Shown: positions 18,487 through 28,462 of the stretch, one piece after another
Layout: every line of letters begins with the position of its first letter
How positions within the stretch are numbered: position 1 is the first letter of the stretch
From: an uncultured Aeromonadaceae bacterium
Lineage (GTDB): Bacteria; Pseudomonadota; Gammaproteobacteria; Enterobacterales; Aeromonadaceae
NCBI GenBank assembly: GCA_945957385.1
Contig: CAMFKP010000017.1
Location: forward strand, 1-60,000
Length of the DNA stretch: 60,000 nucleotides
Reading direction: 5' to 3'
Notes under the pieces: model-generated
What the model was told of the DNA's origin: nothing
Seen by the model: only the letters and a program-made list of their open reading frames with translations
Databases searched by the model: none
Position numbers and translations under genes: made by a program

Positions 18487-18687
18487 ATGCAGCGAATTGA
18501 CTATACACGCCTGAAAGATCAGGTCTTCGACGTGCTGGACAATTGTGGGTCTCCTTATCAGGAAGCCCGGGCATTGTGCATTGATAACAATCTGCCGTTT
18601 GGCCTGCGTGAAGAAGAGATGGTATCTAACGCAATTAGCGAATATCACGGCTGGACCACTGACAACCAGGACAGCCTGATTGGCTGA
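18487..18687 (+). CDS. 66-residue hypothetical protein
   Basis: This small soluble protein begins MQRIDYTRLKDQVFDVLDN and has two cysteines (CGSPYQEARALCID), an acidic composition and no membrane helix or signal peptide. Its family was not recognised. Its reality is supported by a consensus-like promoter (TTGACA, 17 bp, AATAAA), an AGAGAGAGG ribosome binding site and its own terminator 18 bases after the stop. It is therefore a monocistronic gene, apparently well expressed. It lies between the flavoprotein and sbcB genes. Confidence 0.7.
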   Translation: MQRIDYTRLKDQVFDVLDNCGSPYQEARALCIDNNLPFGLREEEMVSNAISEYHGWTTDNQDSLIG

Positions 18688-18704
18688 TGGTTCACGCGAC
18701 TGAT

Positions 18705-18736
18705 CAGGCCCCACCATATTGGGGCCTGTTCTTTTT
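18705..18736 (+). terminator. Terminator of the 66-residue gene
   Basis: CAGGCCCC and GGGGCCTG form an 8-bp stem with an 8-base loop, followed by a T-rich tract (TTCTTTTT). Confidence 0.9.
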
Positions 18737-18823
18737 GTTCGACGCCCACCACGCTTCTGCTGCAACAAAATCCCAACACAATGCTAAAATGGCCCGGTAA
18801 CGACCAAACCTATTGAGATTATT

Positions 18824-20251
18824 GTGTTGAATCAAGCACCTGGCCCAACCTTCTACTTCCATGACTATGAAAGTTTCGGCACACATCCGGGGCGAGATCG
18901 GCCGGCGCAATTTGCTGGTATCCGCACCGATGCCGAGCTCAATCCGGTAGGTGAGCCGGTGATGATCTACTGTCGAATGCCACTGGATTATCTACCAGAC
19001 CCCGAAGCATGCCTGATTACCGGTATCACGCCACAGCGCGTCAATCGCGACGGATTGCGCGAATCCGAGTTTATGGGGCGTATACATCAGGAGTTCAGTC
19101 ATCCCAATACCTGTGTACTGGGCTATAACAACATCCGCTTTGATGATGAGTTCACCCGCTACGGTTTCTACCGCAATTATATCGATCCTTATGCCTACAG
19201 CTGGCAGAACGGTAACTCTCGCTGGGATCTGCTGGATGTTGTGCGTGCCTGTTATGCCTTGCGACCTGAAGGCATAGAGTGGGTGTTCGCTGCAGATGGC
19301 AAACCGAGCTTTCGGCTGGAACGACTGACTGAGGCCAACGGCATTGGCCACCAACAGGCACATGATGCGCTCTCTGATGTCTATGCCACCATCGGCGTAG
19401 CCAAGTTGATTCGGGAACGGCAACCCAAGTTGTTCCACTACCTATATGACGTGCGCCTCAAAAATCGTGTCAAGTCTTTGATAGATATCGCGGGCATGAA
19501 ACCTCTGGTTCATGTTTCGGGTATGTTCCCAGCAGCTCAAGGCTGTGTCAGTTGGGTGGTCCCCATGGCCTGGCACCCTACCAATGCGAACGCTGTGATC
19601 ATGGTCGATCTAGCGCGTGATGTTCGTCCTTTGCTGGACTTGGATGCCGATGCGCTACGTCAACGCCTCTACACGCGCCATGATGAGTTGGGTGAGCTCT
19701 CTCCAGTGCCACTGAAACTGGTTCATATCAATAAATGCCCCATCCTCGCTCCCGCAGGGGTACTGAGTGAACAACGGGCAGACGAACTGGGCGTCGATCG
19801 TAAACAGTGTCGAATTAGTCTGGATCTGTTGCGGCAACATCCCGAAATCCGGGAAAAATTACTACACGTGTTCAACCCTGCCGCTGAAAATGCTCATCAA
19901 GCAGAAAACGATGCGCCTGAACTGCAGCTTTACGGTGGTTTTATCGAACAGGCTGACCGACAAACGATGATGTTGCTGCGCGCTTGTCCGCCCGAACAGC
20001 TGCTGTCACAGCCGTTTCAGTTCAACGATCCTCGCTTGCAGGCCATGCTGTTTAACTATCGAGCCCGCAACTATCCCGAGACACTGAATGCCGAAGAAAT
20101 GCAGCGCTGGCAACGCCATTGCAGTGACTATATCAATCAACACGCCGAACATTTTGTTCTGAAATTGGAGTGGCTACTTGAGCAACACGCCCAAGATACC
20201 CGCAAGGTTTCACTACTCAGAACCCTGGCACAATATCTACAAACGCTATAA
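18824..20251 (+). CDS. sbcB: Exodeoxyribonuclease I
   Basis: Exonuclease I degrades single-stranded DNA 3' to 5' and works in recombination and mismatch repair. The 475 residues equal the E. coli length. The DnaQ-like fold is shown by TFYFHDYESFGTHP (metal-binding Asp and Glu), LGYNNIRFDDEFTRY and NGIGHQQAHDALSDVYAT. The C-terminal SH3-like and helical domains (KPLVHVSGMF, VKLVHINKCPIL, LLFNYRARNYPETL type) follow. The start codon is GTG at 18824, or TTG immediately after it. The ribosome binding site is weak (TTGAGA). Confidence 0.95.
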   Translation: MLNQAPGPTFYFHDYESFGTHPGRDRPAQFAGIRTDAELNPVGEPVMIYCRMPLDYLPDPEACLITGITPQRVNRDGLRESEFMGRIHQEFSHPNTCVLGYNNIRFDDEFTRYGFYRNYIDPYAYSWQNGNSRWDLLDVVRACYALRPEGIEWVFAADGKPSFRLERLTEANGIGHQQAHDALSDVYATIGVAKLIRERQPKLFHYLYDVRLKNRVKSLIDIAGMKPLVHVSGMFPAAQGCVSWVVPMAWHPTNANAVIMVDLARDVRPLLDLDADALRQRLYTRHDELGELSPVPLKLVHINKCPILAPAGVLSEQRADELGVDRKQCRISLDLLRQHPEIREKLLHVFNPAAENAHQAENDAPELQLYGGFIEQADRQTMMLLRACPPEQLLSQPFQFNDPRLQAMLFNYRARNYPETLNAEEMQRWQRHCSDYINQHAEHFVLKLEWLLEQHAQDTRKVSLLRTLAQYLQTL

Positions 20252-20277
20252 AAAAACCGCCTTTCGGCGGTTTTTTT
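20251..20277. terminator. Bidirectional terminator between sbcB and a chemoreceptor gene
   Basis: An A6 run, CCGCC-TTTC-GGCGG and a T7 run form a compact symmetric hairpin between converging genes, directly after the sbcB stop. Confidence 0.92.
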
Positions 20278-20290
20278 ATCATTCACAACG

Positions 20291-22306
20291 TCAGCACTGG
20301 CCCAATTTGAATTGCCGCACGGTTTGTTCCTGCTGTTCACACAGCTGATCGAGGGCATTCGTTTGACTGGCCATATCACCCATGGTGCGGCTGCTTTGTT
20401 CAATCACGTCTGACATTTCATTGATACTACGGCTAATTTCACGACTGGCCACCGTTTGCTCCCGTGTCGCATTAGCAATCAGTTCTGCAGAATTACGCAC
20501 ATTCAACATATGATCCGCGATCATGCCAATGGCATCATTCACCTGGGCCATCTTGTCTTTGCCTTGAACCATCAAGGAGATGCTTTCCCGCATACTGGAT
20601 ACAGCGCCAGAGGATTTTTGCTGCAACTCGGAGATCATGGCGTTGATCTCTTGAGTGCTCTGATTGGTCCGGCTAGCTAGATTTCTAACCTCGTCGGCCA
20701 CCACTGCGAACCCACGACCATGATCGCCTGCACGTGCTGCCTCTATTGCGGCGTTCAGCGCCAGCAAATTAGTCTGCTCGGAAATACCGGCAATCACTTC
20801 CAAAATACCGCCGATGTGCTCGCTCTGAGCCGAAACTTGTTGGATCACGCTTTCGCTCTGTTTGAGATTATCAAATAGCGAGGTCACCAACCGGTTATTC
20901 TCATCGACCAGTTGCCGTCCGGATTGAACCTGCTCATCAACCGATAACACCATATCCAAACTGGATTGCGTATTGCTATTCACATCCTGGATCGCATGCT
21001 CCATCTCAGTCACAGTCGCTGCAAGCGTATTCATGGTACCCGATTGCACCTGAACCTGAGCCGCCAAGGTATTGGCAAACTCGCGATTCTTGTTAGCCGT
21101 GACTCGAGTTTGTTCCGCCCCCTCTTTTACGACCGTCAACGCATGATTGAACTCGCGGATCACGGAGTTAATATCACGCTGCAGCTCAGCAAACTCGCCA
21201 CTGAAGCGCCCTTCAACACGTTGTGTAAAATCGCCAATCGCCAATTGGCGCAAAATGCGCTGTAGCGCTTCCATTGGCCCCTTGATCGAGATTGACAAGC
21301 GCCAGCCCACTACGACAGCAAATGCCAGACTGAACAACAACGACAACATGATACTCAACGTGGTGGTATCAATGCTGCCGGTGGCATTATCAAAGGCATT
21401 GTCACCGATGGACTTAACCTCGGCTCGCAGTTGTTTCTCCTGCTTTAACCCATCGTCCACATGAGACGAGAGGATCTGTACCTGTTTGAATAATTTGGCG
21501 CGCTTGTCTTGCAGGGCAACATACCTGGCTATTGCACCACTTTTTGCGCCATCATTTTCACGCAAGGCCGCAATGCCGGTCATAAAATCGCTATTATCTT
21601 TGGCCGCAGGAATTTCCTGCTCCAACACGCCAGCCGCCTTTAGAATCATCGCAGACATGGCGACCGAGTTCTGTTGGATTTTTTTCATCTCTGGCACAGA
21701 TTGCGCACTGAAGATGGCGTTGACCATATACTCCATAGTGCCCATCTGGGTCAGAAGTTGACGCGCCAGTGAGTCAATATATGGATCCTCAAGACGATAG
21801 GATTCAAATGATCGATCAACGGCCACTTTGGCAAAACTTAACTTGTTCAAAAAATCGGTCTTGATACGGTCAATCTGCGCTGACTCATCCAACAACTCCT
21901 GCCTGAGTTGATAGATTTCCTGCCCATTCTGGAAAATGATCGCCGCTACCTTTTTCATATCGGCTGCAATCTGCGCCGAATTTCCTTCCTTGCTGACCTG
22001 CTGCAGAGAAGTCAGTAACCTATCTAATTGCTGGCCGAGCAATTTATTTTCCTCATCGAACGCTTTGAACGCCTGTTGCAGTTCGGTCTTGGTGTTGGCA
22101 AACACCATATCATTCGACATTTTATTAATGCGTAACAGACCTTGTCCCGCTGCATTCGCCTGCTCATTCAACTGGGCAATATCTTTTACTACCAACGAAA
22201 ATGCAGAATCTATTTTTCCCATGTTGTAATAGGAAAATGCCCCCCCTACCGCCATCAAACCGCACAGGATTGCAAACGCTATCGTCACTTTGATCGTCAG
22301 TTTCAT
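20291..22306 (-). CDS. Methyl-accepting chemotaxis protein
   Basis: This 671-residue transmembrane chemoreceptor has a first membrane helix at residues 4-24 and a long helical periplasmic domain to about 310. The second helix ([19 protein letters not shown]) is followed by a HAMP domain and the cytoplasmic signalling coiled coil. The hairpin tip is [37 protein letters not shown], which contacts CheA and CheW. The periplasmic part has no family I can name, so the ligand is unknown. The ATG at 22306 has AAGGA nine bases upstream. The frame runs 15 codons further without support. No other chemotaxis genes are nearby. Confidence 0.92.
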   Translation of the reverse strand: MKLTIKVTIAFAILCGLMAVGGAFSYYNMGKIDSAFSLVVKDIAQLNEQANAAGQGLLRINKMSNDMVFANTKTELQQAFKAFDEENKLLGQQLDRLLTSLQQVSKEGNSAQIAADMKKVAAIIFQNGQEIYQLRQELLDESAQIDRIKTDFLNKLSFAKVAVDRSFESYRLEDPYIDSLARQLLTQMGTMEYMVNAIFSAQSVPEMKKIQQNSVAMSAMILKAAGVLEQEIPAAKDNSDFMTGIAALRENDGAKSGAIARYVALQDKRAKLFKQVQILSSHVDDGLKQEKQLRAEVKSIGDNAFDNATGSIDTTTLSIMLSLLFSLAFAVVVGWRLSISIKGPMEALQRILRQLAIGDFTQRVEGRFSGEFAELQRDINSVIREFNHALTVVKEGAEQTRVTANKNREFANTLAAQVQVQSGTMNTLAATVTEMEHAIQDVNSNTQSSLDMVLSVDEQVQSGRQLVDENNRLVTSLFDNLKQSESVIQQVSAQSEHIGGILEVIAGISEQTNLLALNAAIEAARAGDHGRGFAVVADEVRNLASRTNQSTQEINAMISELQQKSSGAVSSMRESISLMVQGKDKMAQVNDAIGMIADHMLNVRNSAELIANATREQTVASREISRSINEMSDVIEQSSRTMGDMASQTNALDQLCEQQEQTVRQFKLGQC

Positions 22307-22461
22307 ATCAAATAGTTCCTTGTAGTACTGCCTGAACCTGTTTACCGTCATTATCGTTATTATTGGAGCCGGAGCTCCTACTTGTTATCGAAGCGTAAAC
22401 TTCTTCGACTATTGTAGGTCGCTTCAGCGGAGCGTGTTCGTACTCAGGACAAATTATCCAT

Positions 22462-23253
22462 ATGTTTTTACTGCAGAAAGCACTTGATATTGCTCATCAG
22501 GCTAAACAAAAGGGCATCTTGAGTCCCATTGACACAAACTCAACAATCCTTGAACAGCAAGGTATACAGTTCACCGTGAAGGTTGCCGCCGACTGGCAAC
22601 GAAGAAAGCAGAAAAGCCACGCGAATGTGGAGAAACCAAACCCCTTCCTCCCTTATGAAACTAGCCTGTTTGTTGATGACATCACCACAGATCATGTCTG
22701 TATTCTCAACAAGTTTCCGGTACTGCAACCGCATCTATTGCTGATTACCCGCCATTTCGAAGCCCAGGATGCACTGCTAACACAGGCCAATTTCAACGCT
22801 GCATATCAACTGATGCAGCGGCTGGATGGTAACGGTGTACTGTTCTATAACGCGGGCCCAGCGGCTGGAGCAAGCCAGGCACACCGCCACCTGCAATGGA
22901 TTCCGCACACATTTGCCGATAACGGATTTGATCCTTGGCGCCACGCCAACTTGCTCGCAGTGGACCAATATCTAAGCCCAATCATAGACAGTCAGCCGCA
23001 GAGTCTATATCAGCTCTATCGCAAGGGTCTGCAACAGTTGGGCTGGGCTCCCGGCCGCGCCTATAACCTGTTGATCACAAAACAATGGATGTGGCTGATC
23101 CCACGACATAGTGCTGATTGGCAGCGAATATCACTTAATAGCTTGGCGTTTATTGGTTCATTTTTCGCAAAGGACCGCGATGAAGCCGACCTATTGGCAA
23201 CATTTGGGTGTGTGACAGCATTACGCTCGGTGGTGGGCTGGGGCGTTAAATAA
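22462..23253 (+). CDS. Ap4A phosphorylase / ATP adenylyltransferase-like protein
   Basis: This 263-residue protein of the GafH/HIT superfamily resembles fungal Apa1/Apa2 diadenosine tetraphosphate phosphorylases, which split Ap4A with phosphate into ATP and ADP. An NKFPV strand (residues 83-87) is followed by HLLLITRHFEAQDALL. The active site is GASQAHRHLQ, with histidines 141 and 143, the first expected to be the nucleotide-carrying nucleophile. A C-terminal YNLLITKQWMWLIPR segment completes the fold. It is the only bacterial-style Ap4A candidate here; the symmetric hydrolase ApaH is not in the window. It is divergent from the chemoreceptor gene. Confidence 0.78.
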   Translation: MFLLQKALDIAHQAKQKGILSPIDTNSTILEQQGIQFTVKVAADWQRRKQKSHANVEKPNPFLPYETSLFVDDITTDHVCILNKFPVLQPHLLLITRHFEAQDALLTQANFNAAYQLMQRLDGNGVLFYNAGPAAGASQAHRHLQWIPHTFADNGFDPWRHANLLAVDQYLSPIIDSQPQSLYQLYRKGLQQLGWAPGRAYNLLITKQWMWLIPRHSADWQRISLNSLAFIGSFFAKDRDEADLLATFGCVTALRSVVGWGVK

Positions 23254-23302
23254 CAACCGCGCGTCTAGTCAAAGAGTGGATGTGTTGCAAAACAGGTGTG
23301 CG

Positions 23303-23370
23303 GCTATCAACCAACATGGAATGTTGATAGCAGACAGGCTGCCAGCTGGGGTTTATGACAACTGGCAGCC
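23303..23370. repeat. Two adjacent perfect inverted repeats between converging genes
   Basis: GCTATCAAC/GTTGATAGC (23303-23331, loop 11) and GGCTGCCAG/CTGGCAGCC (23337-23370, loop 16) are two perfect 9-bp stems side by side. They lie between the ends of the Ap4A phosphorylase-like gene and dcd. Neither has a T tract. They may act as RNA 3'-end hairpins or a transcription barrier. Confidence 0.5.
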
Positions 23371-23376
23371 ACATTA

Positions 23377-23958
23377 TCAATCTTGATTGATGCGACTGGC
23401 CACAGCGCCTTGTTGGCTCTTGTACTTAGCATTAGCGCGCTTGTTATACGGGCGAACCGCTGAGCCGGAAAGCAACTCGAAGTTCAACGCGCCGATGACC
23501 ATTTTAGGACGTAGTGCCAATGGCAGCCGCCCGCCGTTATAAAACTCCAGCACAATACGCCCAGACCAACCCGGATCGATACGGTGCGCCGTAACGTGCA
23601 CCATCAGACCCAGACGGGCCAATGAAGAACGCCCATCCAACCAACCAACGATATTATCCGGCAGCGTCACCGACTCTAATGTAACAGCCAGAGCCAACTC
23701 GCCTGGATGCAGAATAAAAGCTTCGCCATCAGGGATGATGATCTCATCGCTCATCACGCGATTAATAGCCTCAGCCACTTCTTCACGCGGACCACTCAAA
23801 TCTATATAGGGTGCGGTATGGGCCTGAAACACCCGAAACTCGTTACCAAGCAATACATCAACACTGACACCGCTGATCCTGTCGCTGCCAGGCATCGGCT
23901 CAATGGATATCTTGCCTTCAGCCAAGTATTTTTCGATGTCACTATCGCAAAGACGCAT
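23377..23958 (-). CDS. dcd: dCTP deaminase
   Basis: Dcd deaminates dCTP to dUTP, the main source of dUMP for thymidylate in gammaproteobacteria. The 193 residues equal E. coli Dcd. Motifs include [12 protein letters not shown], the [15 protein letters not shown] block, [13 protein letters not shown], the active-site segment [24 protein letters not shown] with its catalytic glutamate in IVLEFYN, and a C-terminal [28 protein letters not shown] precedes the ATG. udk ends 29 bases upstream on the same strand, so the two are likely one transcript, as the dcd-udk order in E. coli suggests. Confidence 0.96.
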   Translation of the reverse strand: MRLCDSDIEKYLAEGKISIEPMPGSDRISGVSVDVLLGNEFRVFQAHTAPYIDLSGPREEVAEAINRVMSDEIIIPDGEAFILHPGELALAVTLESVTLPDNIVGWLDGRSSLARLGLMVHVTAHRIDPGWSGRIVLEFYNGGRLPLALRPKMVIGALNFELLSGSAVRPYNKRANAKYKSQQGAVASRINQD

Positions 23959-23987
23959 TCCTTTCTCCTGGAATTATTACTGTGTCA

Positions 23988-24632
23988 TCAGCCCTGCAAC
24001 ATGTGCAGAATGCGGGCCTTGATCATATCAATTGCGATGCGATTTCGACCGCCGCGCGGCACGATCACATCTGCATACTGTTTGGATGGCTCGATAAATT
24101 GCAAAAACATCGGGCGAACCGTGTTTTGATACTGTTTGAGAACCGAGTCCATCGTCCGGCCTCGCTCCTGAACGTCCCGCACTAATCGGCGAATAAGACA
24201 AATATCCAGCGGGGTATCCATGAAGATGCTGACATCCATCAGTTCACGTAGATGGGGCTCATTGAGTAGCAGGATGCCTTCCAAAATGATGACGCGCTTT
24301 GGACTAAAGCCCAAGGTTTCTTGCAGACGGGTATGCTCGGTATAAGAGTAGCGCGGTATTTCAACCGCTTCGCCTTTGAGCAGACGTGTCAGGTGCTGCG
24401 CCAAAAGGTTGTGATCAAATGCATTGGGGTGGTCATAGTTGGTTTTGACCCGCTCTTCCATTGTTAAATGAGATTGATCCTTGTAATAACAATCTTCGGT
24501 AATGACCCCTATTTGATCCTCCCCCAACTCCTGAACCAACTCTTCAAAAATGGTATGGGCAATCAGACTCTTACCTGAAGCCGAAGCCCCGGCAATACCA
24601 ATGATGACACAGGAGCGCGTTTGTTCGGACAT
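23988..24632 (-). CDS. udk: Uridine kinase
   Basis: Udk phosphorylates uridine and cytidine with GTP or ATP in pyrimidine salvage. The 214 residues match the E. coli length of 213. The P-loop is [12 protein letters not shown]. It is followed by DCYYKD, the [11 protein letters not shown] nucleoside-binding region, [32 protein letters not shown] and the lid [21 protein letters not shown]. The ATG at 24632 has AGAGAG upstream. mrp lies upstream on the same strand after a 109-base gap. Confidence 0.96.
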   Translation of the reverse strand: MSEQTRSCVIIGIAGASASGKSLIAHTIFEELVQELGEDQIGVITEDCYYKDQSHLTMEERVKTNYDHPNAFDHNLLAQHLTRLLKGEAVEIPRYSYTEHTRLQETLGFSPKRVIILEGILLLNEPHLRELMDVSIFMDTPLDICLIRRLVRDVQERGRTMDSVLKQYQNTVRPMFLQFIEPSKQYADVIVPRGGRNRIAIDMIKARILHMLQG

Positions 24633-24741
24633 GACTCTCTACTCGATAACAACATGGAAATGGCTTACGGCGCGAGATTATACAGTAAAGTGCCTGAAAT
24701 TGGCGTATTTATCCCGGCAAGTTCCCGTCATCTCTGGATTT

Positions 24742-25812
24742 TTAAGCAGGAGCCGTAAAAATGGTTGCCGGAATCGTTTTCCCGCTGAAATAGAGTCGCG
24801 CAGCGACCTGTTTGGCTAAATTTCGATAGCGTTCGGCGATCGGCGAATCAGGCATGGCTGCTACAATCGGGCTGCCCGCATCCATGCTTTGTCGAATGGC
24901 TATATGCAAAGGTAACGCTGCCAAAAGCGGGATATTAAACTCCTGCGCCAATGCCTCTCCACCGCCACAACCAAATAGAGACTCTTCATGGCCACAATGG
25001 CTACAGACGTGCACACTCATATTTTCCACCACTCCCAATACCGGAATGTGGACCTTATCCAACATGGAAATCCCTTTGCGCACATCGATTAACGCCACAT
25101 CTTGGGGAGTGGTGACCATGATCACCGTCGTTGTTGGGATCTGTTGCGCCATTGTTAGTTGCAGATCGCCGGTGCCTGGGGGCATATCCACGATCAGGTA
25201 GTCAAGCTCTCCCCAGAGCGTTTCATGCAGTAATTGTCCCAATGCCTTGCTCGCCATCGGTCCACGCCAAACCACTGATTCAGCTGCAGGAACTAGGTAA
25301 CCAATACTCAAGGTTGCCAATCCACACACCTTAATCGGCAACATATGTTTTCCATCTGGTGAGTCAGGGCGTTCGTTCTGGCTGCCCAACATCAAGGGTA
25401 CGGAAGGGCCATAGATATCTGCATCAAGCAAACCAACGCGGGCCCCCTGCAGCGACAGAGCCAACGCCAGATTGACCGCCACTGTCGATTTGCCGACGCC
25501 CCCCTTGGCCGAAGCCACCGCGATTACGTTGCGCACACCAGGGATCGCCGCAACCTGGGTCGCGCGCGCTAACGTGGCGACATCTTGGCGGACCTGCCAG
25601 TTCACTGCGGTAACGCCTGGTAGCGCAAGCAATCCCGGCTCCAGGGCTGCCTGAAGTTGTCGCTGCCAATCGTCGGCTGCCAGAGGCCAACGCAGTGAAA
25701 TGTTCAGCACGCCAGCAGCCCATGTCACCTGCTGAATAAACCCGGCGCTGACGATATCCACGGGCCAGCCCTCGGGCTGAAATTGACGCAATTGATGCCA
25801 AGCCTGTTCCAC
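24742..25812 (-). CDS. mrp: Iron-sulfur cluster carrier ATPase Mrp (ApbC)
   Basis: Mrp/ApbC is a cytoplasmic P-loop ATPase that carries Fe-S clusters to target enzymes. The 356-residue protein has an N-terminal MIP18-like domain (about residues 1-85), then the deviant Walker A SAKGGVGKST. Further marks are DADIYGPSVP, DMPPGTGD, and the cluster-binding CxxC in HVCSHCGHEESLFG. The GTG at 25812 is chosen as start because AGGAG lies six bases upstream. The TTG two codons earlier overlaps that site. It is divergent from metG, as in E. coli. Confidence 0.94.
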   Translation of the reverse strand: MEQAWHQLRQFQPEGWPVDIVSAGFIQQVTWAAGVLNISLRWPLAADDWQRQLQAALEPGLLALPGVTAVNWQVRQDVATLARATQVAAIPGVRNVIAVASAKGGVGKSTVAVNLALALSLQGARVGLLDADIYGPSVPLMLGSQNERPDSPDGKHMLPIKVCGLATLSIGYLVPAAESVVWRGPMASKALGQLLHETLWGELDYLIVDMPPGTGDLQLTMAQQIPTTTVIMVTTPQDVALIDVRKGISMLDKVHIPVLGVVENMSVHVCSHCGHEESLFGCGGGEALAQEFNIPLLAALPLHIAIRQSMDAGSPIVAAMPDSPIAERYRNLAKQVAARLYFSGKTIPATIFTAPA

Positions 25813-25979
25813 GTCCAACTCCTATAAAGTGGTATTAGTGCCAATTGTTAATAAATTGTGCCATCTCGTCTATCTCTTCTATGGCAACGGGTCGTACAGC
25901 GACAGCGGTTTGCCTAGGCAGCCTAAGCGTTTTTCGGGTAACATAGCGGCCCATTTCATTAATCGAACCGACAGGAACT

Positions 25980-28043
25980 ATGGCCAACTCAGCTCGTAAA
26001 ATTCTGGTTACCTGTGCCTTGCCTTACGCAAATGGCTCCATCCACCTCGGCCACATGCTGGAACATATCCAGGCTGATATCTGGGTGCGTTATCAACGCC
26101 TGCGCGGCAACACCATCCACTTCATCTGTGCAGATGATGCCCATGGCACACCGATCATGCTCAAGGCTCAGCAACTGGGTATGACTCCAGAACAGATGAT
26201 TGCCGATGTGTCCAAAGAGCATCAGACCGATTTTGCCGGCTTTGGGATTAGCTTCGATAACTATCACTCCACTCACAGTGAAGAAAACCGCGAATTGGCG
26301 AGTCTGATCTACACCCGCCTACGTGACGGTCACTTCATCAAAAGCCGAGGAATTTCCCAGCTGTTTGATCCTGAAAAGCAGATGTTCTTACCGGATCGTT
26401 TCGTTAAGGGGACCTGTCCCAAATGCAAGGCAGTCGACCAGTATGGCGACAACTGTGATGTCTGTGGTGCCACCTATAGCCCGACTGAACTGATTGATCC
26501 CAAGTCAGCCGTCTCCGGCGCGACGCCTGTAATGAAGGAAACCGAACACTTCTTCTTCGACCTACCGCAATTTGAAGGCATGCTCAAGGCATGGACGACC
26601 TCCGGTGCGCTGCAAGAAGAGATGGCCAACAAGCTCAACGAGTGGTTTGAAGCTGGGCTGCAACAGTGGGACATTACCCGCGACGCCCCCTATTTTGGTT
26701 TCGAAATTCCAGACGCGCCCGGCAAATATTTCTACGTCTGGCTCGATGCCCCCATTGGCTACATGGGTTCGTTCCGTAATTTGTGTAACAAGCGTCCGGA
26801 ATTAAGCTTTGATGAGTTCTGGAGCAAGGAATCCGACACTGAGCTGTATCACTTTATCGGTAAAGATATTCTCTATTTCCACTCCCTGTTCTGGCCAGCC
26901 ATGCTCGAAGGGGCCGGTTTCCGGAAACCGAGCAACGTCTTCGTACACGGCTATGTCACGGTGAACGGAGCCAAGATGTCCAAGTCCAAGGGCACTTTCA
27001 TCAAGGCTGCCACCTACTTGCAACATCTGGATCCGGAATACCTGCGTTACTACTACGCCGCCAAACTCAACAACCGTATTGATGATCTGGACCTGAACCT
27101 TGACGACTTCGTTGCCCGAGTGAATGCCGATGTCGTCAACAAGCTGGTCAACCTGGCATCGCGTACCGCCGGTTTTATCAGCAAGCGGTTTGATGGCCAA
27201 CTTTCAGCCTCGTTAGCCGAACCAGCACTCTATGCCGATTTTATTGCCGCACGCGAGCGCATTGCCGATGCCTACGAAAACCGGGAGTTTGGTAAAGCGA
27301 TCCGCGAAATTATGGCCCTCGCAGATGTAGCCAACCGCTACGTTGACGAAAAGGCGCCATGGGTAATCGCCAAGCAAGAGGGACAGGAGCAACTGCTGCA
27401 GGATGTCTGTACGGTATCGCTGAATCTGTTCCGCGTCTTAATGACATACTTGACGCCTGTCCTGCCGCAGCTGGCCGCACGCAGCGCAACGTTCCTCGGC
27501 TGTGATATGGCGTGGGATAACATTGACGCGCCGCTGGTGTCTCATCGCATTGAGACTTTCAAAGCGCTGTTCAGCCGTATCGATCCGAAAAAGATTGAGG
27601 ATATGGTCAACGCGTCCAAAGAGGACTTAGTGGCAGAAGCCAGCAAGAGCAAGGGAGCTAAATCGCAACATCAAAGCGCAGCAGGCAAAGACAGCGCGCA
27701 GCAGGAAGCAATTGCCGATGAAATCACCTACGACGACTTTGCCAAAATAGACCTGCGCATCGCTCGAATTGTTAATGCTGAACTGGTTCCTGACGCCGAC
27801 AAGTTGCTGAAACTGCAACTCGATATTGGTGGTGAAACTCGGCAAGTGTTTGCAGGGATCCGCTCCGCTTACGATCCTGCCACTCTGGTTGGCAAACTCA
27901 CCGTAATGGTCGCCAACCTGGCTCCACGGAAAATGCGTTTTGGTATGTCCGAAGGCATGGTCCTGGCGGCAGGCCCGGGTGGTCAAGATCTGTGGATCCT
28001 CGAGCCACACGAAGGAGCACAACCCGGTATGCGCGTGAAATAA
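25980..28043 (+). CDS. metG: Methionyl-tRNA synthetase
   Basis: MetG charges both initiator and elongator tRNA-Met. The 687 residues are near the 677 of E. coli. The class I HIGH motif appears as [15 protein letters not shown] zinc knuckle of two CxxC pairs ([18 protein letters not shown]) lies in the connective domain. KMSKSKGT is the second ATP motif, followed by the anticodon domain. A C-terminal dimerising tRNA-binding domain begins at [16 protein letters not shown] (about residue 585). The linker before it is rich in lysine, alanine and glutamine. The partial initiator tRNA at the window start is its substrate type. Confidence 0.97.
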   Translation: MANSARKILVTCALPYANGSIHLGHMLEHIQADIWVRYQRLRGNTIHFICADDAHGTPIMLKAQQLGMTPEQMIADVSKEHQTDFAGFGISFDNYHSTHSEENRELASLIYTRLRDGHFIKSRGISQLFDPEKQMFLPDRFVKGTCPKCKAVDQYGDNCDVCGATYSPTELIDPKSAVSGATPVMKETEHFFFDLPQFEGMLKAWTTSGALQEEMANKLNEWFEAGLQQWDITRDAPYFGFEIPDAPGKYFYVWLDAPIGYMGSFRNLCNKRPELSFDEFWSKESDTELYHFIGKDILYFHSLFWPAMLEGAGFRKPSNVFVHGYVTVNGAKMSKSKGTFIKAATYLQHLDPEYLRYYYAAKLNNRIDDLDLNLDDFVARVNADVVNKLVNLASRTAGFISKRFDGQLSASLAEPALYADFIAARERIADAYENREFGKAIREIMALADVANRYVDEKAPWVIAKQEGQEQLLQDVCTVSLNLFRVLMTYLTPVLPQLAARSATFLGCDMAWDNIDAPLVSHRIETFKALFSRIDPKKIEDMVNASKEDLVAEASKSKGAKSQHQSAAGKDSAQQEAIADEITYDDFAKIDLRIARIVNAELVPDADKLLKLQLDIGGETRQVFAGIRSAYDPATLVGKLTVMVANLAPRKMRFGMSEGMVLAAGPGGQDLWILEPHEGAQPGMRVK

Positions 28044-28059
28044 CGCCAGCCCGGTATTT

Positions 28060-28096
28060 AAAAAGTAAGGACAGCTTTGGCTGTCTTTACTTTTTT
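28060..28096. terminator. Bidirectional terminator between metG and acylphosphatase
   Basis: AAAAGTAAGGACAGC and GCTGTCTTTACTTTT form a long stem with a TTTG loop and a T6 tract. It serves metG on the plus strand and, through the A run, the acylphosphatase gene on the minus strand. Confidence 0.9.
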
Positions 28097-28104
28097 CTGC
28101 TGCC

Positions 28105-28383
28105 TTACCCAGCACTAAAACCGCGCTCACTCACCGATGACATCGGGACATCATCAATGACAATGCGTTCAACCTGGGCGGTGCGGGGCCCGATGGTTAA
28201 CCAAGCAAGAAAGGTATCGATTGCATGGCGATGACCCGATGCCAACACCTCCACACAGCCATCGGCCAAGTTGATGGCATGACCACGAATACCCAACTTA
28301 TCGGCTTCCCGCATCGTGAAATAGCGGAACCCTACGCCCTGAACATGGCCGTATATGATGACTTTTACTGTTCGCTCCGACAT
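28105..28383 (-). CDS. acyP: Acylphosphatase
   Basis: Acylphosphatase hydrolyses carboxyl-phosphate bonds in small acylphosphates. The 92-residue protein has the family signature VIIYGHVQGVGFRYFTMREAD, holding the catalytic arginine, and the asparagine motif GHAINLADGCVEVLASG. The ATG at 28383 is preferred because GGTGATC lies 7 bases upstream and it removes four extra residues given by an upstream GTG. It converges on metG and is divergent from the second chemoreceptor gene. Confidence 0.9.
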   Translation of the reverse strand: MSERTVKVIIYGHVQGVGFRYFTMREADKLGIRGHAINLADGCVEVLASGHRHAIDTFLAWLTIGPRTAQVERIVIDDVPMSSVSERGFSAG

Positions 28384-28462
28384 TTTTGTGATCACCCCTG
28401 CTTCGAAAAAAGCGTGATGTGACTATCATGAAATCAGTTTCATTTACAGGATTTAACGCAGT

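Noticed and set aside
22307..22461. Sigma-28 flagellar promoters in front of the chemoreceptor gene
   Set aside because: TAAC-like and TCCAATAA-like pieces exist, but spacing and hexamers deviate too much from TAAAGTTT-N11-GCCGATAA.
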